A stretch of 64,000 nt of DNA, from the NCBI GenBank assembly GCA_023525975.1, contig CM042035.1, positions 35,617,001-35,681,000 of the forward strand. The letters are read 5' to 3'. Under the pieces are notes generated by a model. That model ran no database searches. It was not told the DNA's origin and was given only the letters and a program-made list of their open reading frames with translations. Both the position numbers and the translations under genes were made by a program. Shown here one piece after another: positions 45,336 through 55,540 of the stretch; position 1 is the stretch's first letter, and each line of letters begins with the position of its first letter. The stretch is from Smallanthus sonchifolius (lineage: Eukaryota > Streptophyta > Magnoliopsida > Asterales > Asteraceae).

Positions 45336-46670
45336 TTGATGTCGTGTACTACCGCTCAAAAGTACTTACGAAAGAAGTACATTGCTTTCTTAGCTCATAT
45401 TGTTCAAAAGGATGTCAAGGAGAAGAGTATCCAAGACATTCCGATCATTCGGGATTTCCCCGAAGTTTTTCCTAAGGATTTATTCGGTCTTCCTCCCGTT
45501 CGTCAAGTAGAGTTCCGTATTAATCTTATACCTGGAGCTAACCCCGTTGCTAGAGCCCCCTATCGTCTTGCACCTTCCGAAATGCAAGAGCTTACAAGTC
45601 AACTTCAAGAGCTCTCCGACAAAGGTTTCATTCGCCCAAGTCATTCACCGTGGGGTGCACCCGTCTTATTTGTTAAAAAGAAGGATGGATCATTTCGCAT
45701 GTGTATTGACTACCGCGAACTCAATAAGCTTACTATCAAGAACCGTTATCCTTTACCTAGAATCGATGATCTCTTTGATAAACTTCAAGGTTCTACTTGT
45801 TTCTCGAAGATTGATCTTCGATCCGGTTATCATCAGCTTCGTGTTCAAGAAGATGACATTCCTAAGACTGCTTTTCGAACAAGGTATGGTCATTACGAGT
45901 TCATGGTTATGCCTTTCGGGTTAACCAATGCACCCGCAGTTTTTATGGATCTCATGAATCGTGTGTGCAAACCGTACCTTGATAAATTCGTGATCGTCTT
46001 CATTGACGATATCTTAATTTATTCCAAGACTAAAGCCGATCATGAACAACACCTTAGATTGGTTTTGGACCTCTTGAGAAAAGAACAACTATATGCCAAA
46101 TTCTCCAAATGTGAATTTTGGCTAAAGGAAGTTCAATTTCTTGGTCATATTGTCAATGACAAGGGTATCCATGTTGATCCTGCTAAGATTGAGACGATTA
46201 AGAATTGGAATGCCTCGAAAACTCCTACCGAAGTTCGTTCATTTCTTGGTCTTGCAGGTTATTATCGTCGTTTCATCTCAAACTTCTCAAAGATTGATGT
46301 CCCTCTTACCGCTTTGACCCACAAGGGTAGGACTTATGAATGGGGACCGAAACAAGAAGAAGCTTTTCAAACCCTCAAGCAAAAGCTGTGCAATGCTCCC
46401 ATATTGACTCTTCCCGATGGAAATGATGATTTAGTTGTCTATTGTGATGCTTCTAACCAAGGTCTTGGTTGTGTTCTCATGCAACGAGGCAAAGTAATCG
46501 CTTATGCATCAAGGCAACTCAAAGTTCATGAGAAGAATTATACGACGCACGATCTCGAGTTGGGTGTGGTCGTATTCGCGTTAAAGATTTGGAGACATTA
46601 CCTATATGGCACAAAATGTGTGGTGTTCACCAACCACAAAAGTCTTCAACATATTTTCAACCAAAAATAA
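45336..46670 (+). CDS. Element C reverse transcriptase and RNase H start
   Basis: 444 codons, same reading frame as the gag frame and separated from it by one stop. RT blocks: FVKKKDGSFRMCIDYRELNK, FSKIDLRSGYHQLRV, FGLTNAPAVFMDLMNRVC, and the catalytic FIDDILIYSK (about residue 222; both Asp kept). RNase H starts at VVYCDASNQGLGC and continues to TNHKSLQHIFNQK, where D and A have TDHKSL, so one conserved Asp is Asn. TAA at 46668 replaces GAA. The chosen ATG is just the first in the open piece; natural synthesis would be as Gag-Pol. Confidence 0.92.
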   Translation: MMSCTTAQKYLRKKYIAFLAHIVQKDVKEKSIQDIPIIRDFPEVFPKDLFGLPPVRQVEFRINLIPGANPVARAPYRLAPSEMQELTSQLQELSDKGFIRPSHSPWGAPVLFVKKKDGSFRMCIDYRELNKLTIKNRYPLPRIDDLFDKLQGSTCFSKIDLRSGYHQLRVQEDDIPKTAFRTRYGHYEFMVMPFGLTNAPAVFMDLMNRVCKPYLDKFVIVFIDDILIYSKTKADHEQHLRLVLDLLRKEQLYAKFSKCEFWLKEVQFLGHIVNDKGIHVDPAKIETIKNWNASKTPTEVRSFLGLAGYYRRFISNFSKIDVPLTALTHKGRTYEWGPKQEEAFQTLKQKLCNAPILTLPDGNDDLVVYCDASNQGLGCVLMQRGKVIAYASRQLKVHEKNYTTHDLELGVVVFALKIWRHYLYGTKCVVFTNHKSLQHIFNQK

Positions 46671-47075
46671 CTCAATACGAGGCAACGACGTTGGGTCGAA
46701 CTCCTTAACGACTACGACTGCGAGATTCGTTACCATCCCGGTAAAGCGAATGTTGTAGCCGATGCTTTGAGTCGAAAGGACCATGTTATGCTTCATTGTG
46801 CCCGTATTCAAACCGATATTCAAACCCGTATCTTGGAAGCTCAACACGTCTCGGTAACTGAGGGTAACATGTACGAAGAAATGTCATGTGGTGTTGAACT
46901 CCTTCTTTAATCAAAACCCAATGGCTTACTCTATTACTTGAACCGTATTTGGGTTCCCGATCGCGACGATCTCCGTGCATTTCTCATGAATGAGGCTCAC
47001 AAGACTCGTTATTCTATTCATCTTGGTGCGGATAAAATGTACTAAGACCTTCGCCAACAATATTGGTGGTCCGAT
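46671..47075 (+). pseudogene. Element C RNase H end and integrase HHCC (stops)
   Basis: Continues the same frame: RHYHPGKANVVADALSRK-type RNase H end, linker, WVPDRDDLRAFLMNEAHKTRYS and the two His of HHCC. TAA at 46908 (GAA in D) and TAA at 47043 (CAA in D). YWWPGM has changed to YWWSDM. Confidence 0.85.
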
Positions 47076-48266
47076 ATGAAAAAGGACATTGCTCTTTATG
47101 TTGCCAAATGTTTAACCTGCTCCAAAGTCAAAGCCGAACATCAACGTCCTTCTGGTTTGCTAGAACAACCGGAAATTCCCGTGTGGAAATGGGAAAACTT
47201 AGCCATGGATTTTATTACCAAACTCCCTCGCACCTCGAGTGGTTATGATAGTATTTGGGTGATCATTGATCGTCTCACCAAGTCTGCCCATTTCTTGTCT
47301 ATCCGTGAAGACTATCGGGTCGAGAAACTAGCCCGAATTTACATCGACGAAATCGTGAGCCGTCATGGTGTTCCCTTGAACATAATATCTGATCGAGATG
47401 CGCGGTTCACTTCTCGATTTTGGCAATCTCTCCAAACTGCTCTTGGCACACGATTGGATTTGAGCACGGCTTACCATCCCCAAACTGATGGTCAAACCGA
47501 GCGAACAATCCAAACACTTGAAGACATGCTTAGAGCTTGCGTATTCGATTTTGGTGGCAATTGGGATTCACATCTATCCCTCATTGAGTTTTCTTACAAC
47601 AATAGCTACCACACAAGTATCAACATGGCTCCATTCGAAGCTCTCTATGGTCGTAAGTGTCATTCTCCTATCTGTTGGAACGAGATTGGTGAAGCACAAA
47701 TCACCGGTCCCGAGTTAATTCAAGAAACATTCGACAAGATTATTCAAATCCGTGACAATATTCGAGTAGCGAGGAGTCGGCAAAAGAGTTATGCCGACAA
47801 ACGTCGAAAACCCTTGGAATTCCAAGTCGGTGATCCTGTTTTTCATAAGGTGTCTCCATGGAAGGACGTGATCCATTTTGGAAAGAAAGGCAAGTTAGCA
47901 CCTCGTTATGTTGGTCCATTCAAGATCCTTGAAAGGATTGGGAAAGTGGCCTACAAGCTCGAGTTACCTCCCTCTCTTGGAAACGTGCATCCTACATTTC
48001 ATGTATCTAATCTGAAGAAGTGTCTCGCTGATGAAAATCTCCATATACCGCTTGACGACGTGCGCATTGATGAAACGATGCACTTCGTTGAGAAGCCGGT
48101 GGAAATTATGGATCGTGAAGTCAAACAGCTCAAGCGAAGTCACATTCCTATTGTCAAAGTTCGTTGGGAATCTAAGCGTGGTCCTGAGTTCACTTGGGAA
48201 CGAGAAGACCAAATGAAGCTCAAGTACCCTCATCTGTTTATTGATACTGTTGTTTCCTCTAGCTAA
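47076..48266 (+). CDS. Element C integrase with chromodomain
   Basis: 396 codons, opening inside HHCC (CLTC at residues 12-15). Catalytic triad D45 (MDFITK), D106 (ISDRDARF) and E142 (QTERTIQ), the DD35E spacing. GPY/F block at about 277-292 (RYVGPFKILERIGKVAY). Chromodomain at about 341-388 (PVEIMDREVKQLKRSHIPIV, then FTWE and KYPHLF), which in this clade is thought to steer insertion to heterochromatin. Ends 34 bp before the LTR. The frame is uninterrupted here. Confidence 0.94.
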   Translation: MKKDIALYVAKCLTCSKVKAEHQRPSGLLEQPEIPVWKWENLAMDFITKLPRTSSGYDSIWVIIDRLTKSAHFLSIREDYRVEKLARIYIDEIVSRHGVPLNIISDRDARFTSRFWQSLQTALGTRLDLSTAYHPQTDGQTERTIQTLEDMLRACVFDFGGNWDSHLSLIEFSYNNSYHTSINMAPFEALYGRKCHSPICWNEIGEAQITGPELIQETFDKIIQIRDNIRVARSRQKSYADKRRKPLEFQVGDPVFHKVSPWKDVIHFGKKGKLAPRYVGPFKILERIGKVAYKLELPPSLGNVHPTFHVSNLKKCLADENLHIPLDDVRIDETMHFVEKPVEIMDREVKQLKRSHIPIVKVRWESKRGPEFTWEREDQMKLKYPHLFIDTVVSSS

Positions 48267-48282
48267 ATTTCGGGACGAAACT

Positions 48283-48300
48283 CTCTCAACATGGGGAGAC
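48283..48300 (+). promoter_or_regulatory. C polypurine tract
   Basis: AACATGGGGAGAC ends exactly at the 3' LTR. A GACGAAA motif just before it recurs in A, D, E, G and J. Confidence 0.85.
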
Positions 48301-50835
48301 TGTAACATTTCTGATTTTCAGTATTCATATTTCAATTCAATGTAATACAATTTCAAACTCAATACTCGTGCACTGCCTTATACCTTTGCTTATCGTAAAC
48401 TAAATGCAATGATTCAATACAAATTTACAAGTTTTGCTCGATTATATACCCTTAAACGCTATACAAGTAACTATTTATTGCAAACTAATCAAACCTGAAA
48501 AGTCAAGGACTAAAGTTGAAAACTTATCAAGAAACCCTAATTAGCACGGTCGTGCTTCGTCCTGGCACGGTCGCGCCAAGTGCCTCGGCACGATCGCGCG
48601 ACTGGTCCTGGAACGATCGCGCCCGGTGCCCAAGCACGGTCGCGCCTCTCATGGGCATGGTTGTGCCTGCGTAACTGTCAAAACGTAAATGTGATTTCAA
48701 AACGCTCGATCGTTCGAATTCAAACCCGATTACGTTTCATTTTCATTGTCAAGGAAAATAACTCAGTTGATTACAATTATTATTATCAAAACTCTCTTCC
48801 TCTTAAGAAAAACCGTCGATCTTTTCCCTCAAGACTCAAATCCTAAAATTCGATCAATTTACTCTCAAGCAATCAAGAAATTCTATTCAGCAATCTCCCC
48901 TGTTATTATTGGACTCTCTTGCCTAGCCGGAATTGCAGCCGAAGTCGCCGGAAGCCGTTATCGCCGTCGCCGGAACTCCCTTCTACCGATCGCTATCGAT
49001 TCCTTTCTGTTTGAGGTAATTGAATCATCCCTCCCTTTCATTTCGGTCCATATATCAAAAGCCCCCTATCAATCTGGGCTTTCATTACAGAAATCGTCCG
49101 AATCAGAACTTATATTTTTAATAAAAAGGATTTAATCGATTTCACTCTTAAACAAGAGTTACATACAATTAATTTATACCAATAGACTCGAATCGACTCA
49201 TTAATCAAAAGCCCTATCAATTCCAACACTATAAATACAAGAATTGTTCAATTCGTGTCTGAATTGGAAGAGACACGGTCGCGCTATACATCTAACGCGG
49301 CCGTGCCTCATGAAACGCGGTCGTGCCGATTAGCAGCGCGGTCGTGTCCTACTGTCCAGACCTAGTCATGCCCTTTGGGCTAGTCTCTGTTGTGTCTAAG
49401 AATCATAGACACGACCGTGCCGGGCCAAGGCACGGTCGTGCCTGTTGACTGGTCTAGTTTGTGCACTCTGTTGATCAACCCGGTCGTGCCCCGACTAGCG
49501 CGGTCGCGCCCCTGGCTTGAGCACGATCGTGCCCTTCCGAGGCACGGTCGTGTGTGACTCAGAAATTGTAACAGAATTATAATTTTATATTTTTCAATCA
49601 ATAAATGTCTCAAATTTTATAAAAATATGTTTTCTGTATTTGAAGAGATAAATATTATTTATTTAATAGTTTATTTAAAAAAATTTATAAAAATTAAATT
49701 TATATTTATCTTACACGTAAATGATGTTTTAAAAGATTAAGTTACAAGTTTATAAATAAAAAAGATAATAATTATTTATTTAATATTTAAACAAAAAAAT
49801 CATTTATTTATTTATTTATACTTAATTACAATCAATATTTACATTACTTCATAAACTATAATGATTTATTTATTTATTAATTTACATTTAACACATACAT
49901 TATTTTCATAATCAACAATTTTATAAATATTCTATTTTATTATTTAGATTCCAAACTTTAATCAAATGTTTCAAAAATGATTACTACAAGTTTATATATT
50001 TCATTTAATATTTTTATACACAAACTCAACCTTCAATGTTAGACTTAAACTTTGTACACCAATTTGATTCAATTTACATTACTATCTAGGTTAACCCGTG
50101 CGTATCAAGAACCCTTATTTTATCTATACTCTTGTTAGCTACATCTCAATACCAAGTGAGTATTCACAACCCCTTTTTACTCTTTTACACTTTTGGGTTG
50201 GAACATGAACTCTATACACATTACACATTACACATTTAAATTTACGCAAACAACACAAGTGCAAAAATCCTATTTACATACATGTGTGCAAAAATTGAGC
50301 TTCGGTTGTGCTAACCTTTGTATGCGACTATGTACAATCATTAACTATACAAGCCGATGGTTTTCAATGATAGATCTATTGAGTCTGACAAACCCACCCA
50401 TGGTGCGCGGTGATTGAAACCGACAACACAATTTTTGCATGCTAGTTACAAGGTTTGGTTGTACATGGTTACACAATAGCTGCTCCCCATAAATGCCTTA
50501 TTTTATCATGTTTTGTAAAGGATTTGTTTTCAACTATATGCTATCTACATACAACTGTGTTATATTCACCAACTTTTTAGTTGACTTTATTTTATTCATG
50601 TTTCAGGCCCCAATATGTGAGAATGATTCAAGACGTGTTCAACATAGGATTTGGACATAGCAATTTAAATCAAGAACTTTATGAGTTGTTTTATGTTTCT
50701 TGTTTGAATTTGGTTTGTACTTGGATTATTTGTAATGGAAATTTAACTTTAATATATTTCAATTTAGTCAACCATGTGCTATGAACAGTCTACATGTCCC
50801 GCCCCGATGATTCCGCCATCGGTCGGGGTGTGACA
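48301..50835 (+). repeat. Element C 3' LTR
   Basis: 2535 bp; GC clusters at 48543-48670 and 49272-49555, LTR frame at 48746-49135, TATA at 49230. Followed by TTGTG and D integrase. Confidence 0.95.
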
Positions 50836-50840
50836 TTGTG

Positions 50841-51776
50841 CTTCACCAATCTCGTTCCAACAGATAGGAGAACGACACTTGCGACCATAGAGAACTTCGA
50901 ATGGAGCCATGTTGATACTTGTGTGGTAGCTATTGTTGTAAGAAAACTCAATGAGGGATAGATGTGAATCCCAATTGCCACCAAAATTGATTACGCAAGC
51001 TCTAAGCATGTCTTCAAGTGTTTGGATTGTTCGCTCGGTTTGACAATCAGTTTGGGGATGGTAAGCCGTGCTCAAATCCAATCGTGTGCCAAGAGCAGTT
51101 TGGAGAGATTGCCAAAATCGAGAAGTGAACCGGGCATCTCGATCAGATATTATGGTCAAGGGAACACCATGACGGCGCACGATTTCGTCGATGTAAATTC
51201 GGGCTAGTTTCTCGACCCGATAGTCTTCACGGATAGGCAAGAAATGGGCAGACTTGGTGAGACGATCAATGATCACCCAAATACTATCATAACCACTCGA
51301 GGTGCGAGGGAGTTTGGTAATAAAATCCATGGCTAAGTTTTCCCATTTCCACACGGGAATTTCCGGTTGTTCTAGCAAACCAGAAGGACGTTGATGTTCG
51401 GCTTTGACTTTGGAGCAGGTTAAACATTTGGCAACATAAAGAGCAATGTCCTTTTTCATACCGGGCCACCAATATTGTTGGCGAAGGTCTTGGTACATTT
51501 TATCCGCACCAGGATGAATAGAATAACGAGTCTTGTGAGCCTCGTTCATGAGAAATGCACGGAGATCGTCGCGATCGGGAACTCAAATACGGTTCAAGTA
51601 ATAGAGTAAGCCATTGGGTTTTGATTCAAGAAGGAGTTCAACACCACATGACATTTCTTCGTACATGTTACCCTCAGTTACCGAGACGTGTTGAGCTTCC
51701 AAGATACGGGTTTGAATATCGGTTAGAATACGGGCACAATGAAGCATAACATGGTCCTTTCGACTCAAAGCATCGG
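50841..51776 (-). pseudogene. Element D integrase N-terminal part
   Basis: From the RNase H/integrase linker to the point of C's insertion. The 256-codon frame starting at 51549 has HHCC (HKTRYSIHPG, CLTC), MDFITKLPRTSSGYDSIW, HGVPLTIISDRD and YHPQTDCQTERT (Gly to Cys change near the catalytic Glu). The part that lies in D ends ...CWNEIGEAQ at 50836. A TGA upstream (about 51590, in IWVP) separates it from the linker. Confidence 0.92.
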
Positions 51777-53588
51777 CTACAACATTCGCTTTACCGGGAT
51801 GGAAACGAATCTCGCAGTCGTTGTCGTTAAGGAGTTCGACCAACGTCGTTGCCTCATATTGAGTTCTTTTTGGTTGAAAATATGTTGAAGACTTTTGTGG
51901 TCGGTGAATACCACACATTTTGTGCCATATAGGTAATGTCTCCAAATCTTTAACGCGAATACGACCGCACCCAACTCGAGATCGTGCGTCGTATAATTCT
52001 TCTCATGAACTTTGAGTTGCCTTGATGGATAAGCGATTACTTTGCCTCGTTGCATGAGAACACAACCAAGACCTTGGTTAGAAGCATCACAATAGACAAC
52101 TAAATCATCATTTCCATCGGGAAGAGTCAATATGGGAGCATTGCACAGCTTTTGCTTGAGGGTTTGAAAAGCTTCTTCTTGTTTCGGTCCCCATTCATAA
52201 GTCCTACCCTTGTGGGTCAAAGCGGTAAGAGGGACAACAATCTTTGAGAAGTTTGAGATGAAACGACGATAATAACCTGCAAGACCATGAAATGAACGAA
52301 CTTCGGTAGGAGTTTTCGGGGCATTCCAATTCTTAATCGTCTCAATCTTAGCAGGATCAACATGGATACCCTTGTCATTGACAATATGACCAAGAAATTG
52401 AACTTCCTTTAGCCAAAATTCACATTTGGAGAATTTGGCATATAGTTGTTCTTTTCTCAAGAGGTCTAAAACCAATCTAAGGTGTTGTTCATGATCGGCT
52501 TTAGTCTTGGAATAGATTAAGATATCGTCAATGAAGACGATCATGAATTTATCAAGGTACGGTTTGCACACACGATTCATGAGATCCATAAAAACTGCGG
52601 GTGCATTGGTTAACCCGAAAGGCATAACCATGAACTCGTAATGACCATACCTTGTTCGAAAAGCAGTCTTAGGAATGTCATCTTCTTGAACACGAAGCTG
52701 ATGATGACCGGATCGAAGATCAATCTTCGAGAAGCAAGTAGAACCTTGAAGTTGATCAAAGAGATCATCGATTCTAGGTAAAGGATAACGGTTCTTGATA
52801 GTAAGCTTATTGAGTTCGCGGTATTCAATACACATGCGAAATGATCCATCCTTCTTTTTAACAAATAAGACGGGTGCACCCCACGGTGAATGACTTGGGC
52901 GAATGAAACCTTTGTCGGAGAGATCTTGAAGTTGACTTGCAAGCTCTTGCATTTCAGAAGGTGCAAGACGATAGGGAGCTCTAGCAACGGGGTTAGCTCC
53001 AGGTATAAGATCAATACGGAACTCTACTTGACGAACAGGAGGAAGACCGAATAAATCCTTAGGAAAAACTTCGGGGAAATCCTGAATGATCGGAATGTCT
53101 TGGATACTTTTCTCCTTGACATCCTTTTGAACAATATGAGCTAAGAAAGCAATGTACTTCTTTCGTAAGTACTTTTGAGCGGTAGTACACGACATCAACT
53201 TAAGTCCCTTACAAGGCTTTTCACCAAAAACTCTTAAGGTTTCTCCCGATGGTAGCGGAATTTGGATACACTTTTCAAAGCAAATGACTTCGGCATGATG
53301 ATTTGATAGCCAATCCATACCTATGATAATATCAAAGCTTCCTAGTGGCGTTGGAACAAGGTTGATTGGAAATGTGTGATCATTAAGTTCTAAAGAGCAA
53401 TCATAGATAATGGACTCAATTGTAAGGGAGTCACCATTTGCTACTTCAACGGTAAATGTTTTCTCTAATTGGGACCGAGTCTTTGCAAGTAAAGGTTCAA
53501 AATTAAGTGACACAAAACTTTTATCGGCTCCGGTATCGAATAAAATGGAGGCATATTGATTATTAACAAGAAACGTACCATTGACCAC
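51777..53588 (-). CDS. Element D protease, RT and RNase H
   Basis: 603-codon open stretch. Protease LFDTGADKSF and IIGMDWL; RT FVKKKDGSFRMCIEY (Asp to Glu), FSKIDLRSGHHQLRV (Tyr to His), FIDDILIYSK; RNase H VVYCDASNQGLGC, TTHDLELGAVVFALK, TDHKSLQHIF. A one-base deletion after RQRRW (near 51853) shifts the frame and ends RNase H. Here protease and RT are still joined, as in the normal polyprotein, which shows that C's stop at 45312 is secondary. Confidence 0.93.
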   Translation of the reverse strand: MVNGTFLVNNQYASILFDTGADKSFVSLNFEPLLAKTRSQLEKTFTVEVANGDSLTIESIIYDCSLELNDHTFPINLVPTPLGSFDIIIGMDWLSNHHAEVICFEKCIQIPLPSGETLRVFGEKPCKGLKLMSCTTAQKYLRKKYIAFLAHIVQKDVKEKSIQDIPIIQDFPEVFPKDLFGLPPVRQVEFRIDLIPGANPVARAPYRLAPSEMQELASQLQDLSDKGFIRPSHSPWGAPVLFVKKKDGSFRMCIEYRELNKLTIKNRYPLPRIDDLFDQLQGSTCFSKIDLRSGHHQLRVQEDDIPKTAFRTRYGHYEFMVMPFGLTNAPAVFMDLMNRVCKPYLDKFMIVFIDDILIYSKTKADHEQHLRLVLDLLRKEQLYAKFSKCEFWLKEVQFLGHIVNDKGIHVDPAKIETIKNWNAPKTPTEVRSFHGLAGYYRRFISNFSKIVVPLTALTHKGRTYEWGPKQEEAFQTLKQKLCNAPILTLPDGNDDLVVYCDASNQGLGCVLMQRGKVIAYPSRQLKVHEKNYTTHDLELGAVVFALKIWRHYLYGTKCVVFTDHKSLQHIFNQKELNMRQRRWSNSLTTTTARFVSIPVKRML

Positions 53589-54845
53589 GTCATTGTTGGC
53601 TTGAGCTTCGTTGGCGTTTATGTTGAACGCACGTTCGTTGGCGTTTATGTTGAACGCACGCCCACGAGCTCCACCTTGTCTAGCATTTGCAAGTCTTGGA
53701 AATTAATCACAAAAATGGTTCGGGTCACCACACTCATAGCAAGCATGCCCATTAGCAATGGCGGGAGCACCTTGATTAGCCACTTGAGGTACAGTTCGGT
53801 TTGGAGGGCTGACTTGGCCCGTAAGAGCTTTGGTCCTACAAACACTAACCGTATGATCATATCTCCCACAATAAGTACAAAGGCGGCATGAGATGTTTTG
53901 GGGATGATGGTAGTTACAGGTGGCACAAAGTGGGTAGATCCCAACATATGGCTTTTTAGCCGGCGCTTGAACCATAGGTGCAGCTTGGTTGATGGGAACA
54001 GTAGGAGTAACCACAGCAAAATTTCTAACCTTCCTCTTTCTATTATTGCGAGAGGGCTCGGTTGTGGCTTCTTTGTTGTGAGTAGGAGGGGTTACGGTTT
54101 CAGAAAATTTCTTAGTACCCTTCTTAGTAAGTGTTCCCGCTTTCACATGGTTATCAGTTAAGGTAGCGGATAGACGAATAGCATCCTCCAGAGTAGCAGG
54201 ATTTCTACCTAAGACAGTATCTTGGATTTGTCTTGGTAGCCCACCAATATACTTCTCGATACAACGGGACAAAGGAGTGACCATGTGGGGCACTAGAAGA
54301 CTCAACTCATGGAACCGAGTTGTATATGCTAAGCTTTCCCCGCTATCTTGGGCAAGATCCCAAAATTCAGCTTCTAACTTTTTCACTTCATTTCGAGGAC
54401 AGAACTCCTCGGTCATAAGCCTTTTGACCTCATCCCAAGGTAAGGCCATAGCTACATCAACACCCCTATTCCTTTTCTCCCCATTCCACCATGTAAGTGC
54501 CCGTTTTTGTAGGACACTTGTAGCATGACGAACACGGAGGTTGTCGGGACAGTCACTATTGAGAAAGGTATTCTCAATGATTTCGAACCATTGAAGGAGT
54601 CCAGTAGCTCTTTCGATACCATAGAACTTTAGGGGATTACACGAGTTGAAGTGCTTGAAGGTGGATTGAGATGGATTATTACCACCATTTCCACCATTCC
54701 CACCATTATTACCACTATTGCTTCCATTTCCACCATTGTTGCCATTGGTGGCACCATTCGCTTGGGTGAGTTGTGTCACCAATTGGGTAAGAATAGCAGC
54801 AATGTCGGTGTTGGCATTAGTTGCGGGAGCATGACGAGGAGGCAT
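53589..54845 (-). pseudogene. Element D Gag
   Basis: From ATG 54845 (MPPRHAPATN) the frame is open to a stop at 53703, 381 codons, then continues in the same register to protease. Asn/Gly-rich stretch, capsid and the first knuckle (CTYCGRYDHTVSVC) are kept. In the second knuckle CYECGDPNHF is followed by CD, a stop and F where C has QDQC, so the last zinc ligand is lost. A 27-bp duplication follows at 53607-53660. Confidence 0.9.
53607..53660. repeat. 27-bp tandem duplication in D gag
   Basis: Two identical 27-bp units (53607-53633, 53634-53660) repeating AFNINANER in frame. C has one unit. It keeps the reading frame. Confidence 0.95.
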
Positions 54846-55070
54846 TCTACAGATTTTCACAAGACAAGAAAAATTGTAAGAACTTATGAGATTTGATAAG
54901 ATTTAATAGAATGAGATAACAAAATAAAATAGATGTTCTTAGTTTGGATTGTACTCAAAAGTGACAAATCACTTGAATACCATGACACATTAAGGTTAAT
55001 TAAACTTACAAAATTTTTCAAGAAGACATGCTTTAGCCTATAAGTAAACACTAATCTCGGGAATTCCCAG

Positions 55071-55121
55071 GAAAGCATACGGGTCCCTCGGTTGATTGGG
55101 ATTTATGCGAAATGCTTTCCT
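55071..55121 (-). ncRNA. D mid-leader hairpin
   Basis: GGAAAGCAT (55071-55079) and ATGCTTTCC (55113-55121); same as in C. Confidence 0.55.
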
Positions 55122-55476
55122 AGACAGAAAACCCAAAATACAGGTGTCACCCTTCCAGATTATACGTGTCCTCAAATAATTTAACAAGTTTAAAACCTTA
55201 ACGAAGAAATAAAAATTTTAGAGATTTTTGTTTCAAGGATTTTCCACATGCTTAGAAAGGATAAGGATAGAAAGAAGATAGAAATATTATGAGGTTTTAG
55301 AATATAGGAAATGATATTATTTATTTAATTATTATTCAAGAAGATCCTAATGAGTCATGAATTTCTAACAAGTAAGGTGTCAAATATAATAATAATTAAT
55401 CATGGTGAGCATGTAGCACATAGCATGTAACACATAGCACAAAATCATGAAATATAGCATAAGTGGGTGTCCTAAA

Positions 55477-55537
55477 GTTATAGTCTAGGTCAAGGTGTCT
55501 AATAACCTAATTCCCTATAACCAAGGCTCTGATACCA
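55477..55537 (-). promoter_or_regulatory. D primer site and adjacent stem
   Basis: Perfect minus-sense TGGTATCAGAGCC at 55525-55537. CTATAAC (55515-55521) with GTTATAG (55477-55483) make the post-PBS stem. Confidence 0.9.
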
Positions 55538-55540
55538 ATC

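Larger units (their letters stand above)
40505..50835 (+). mobile_element. Element C: Tekay-like chromovirus in D's integrase
   Basis: 10.3 kb, youngest of the stack, with target duplication TTGTG (40500-40504, 50836-50840). LTRs 2515 and 2535 bp. It lies head to head with D, its own family, inside the GEAQ/ITGPEL codons. All domains are present in order gag, protease, RT, RNase H, integrase, chromodomain; four stops divide the single Gag-Pol frame. Confidence 0.96.
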
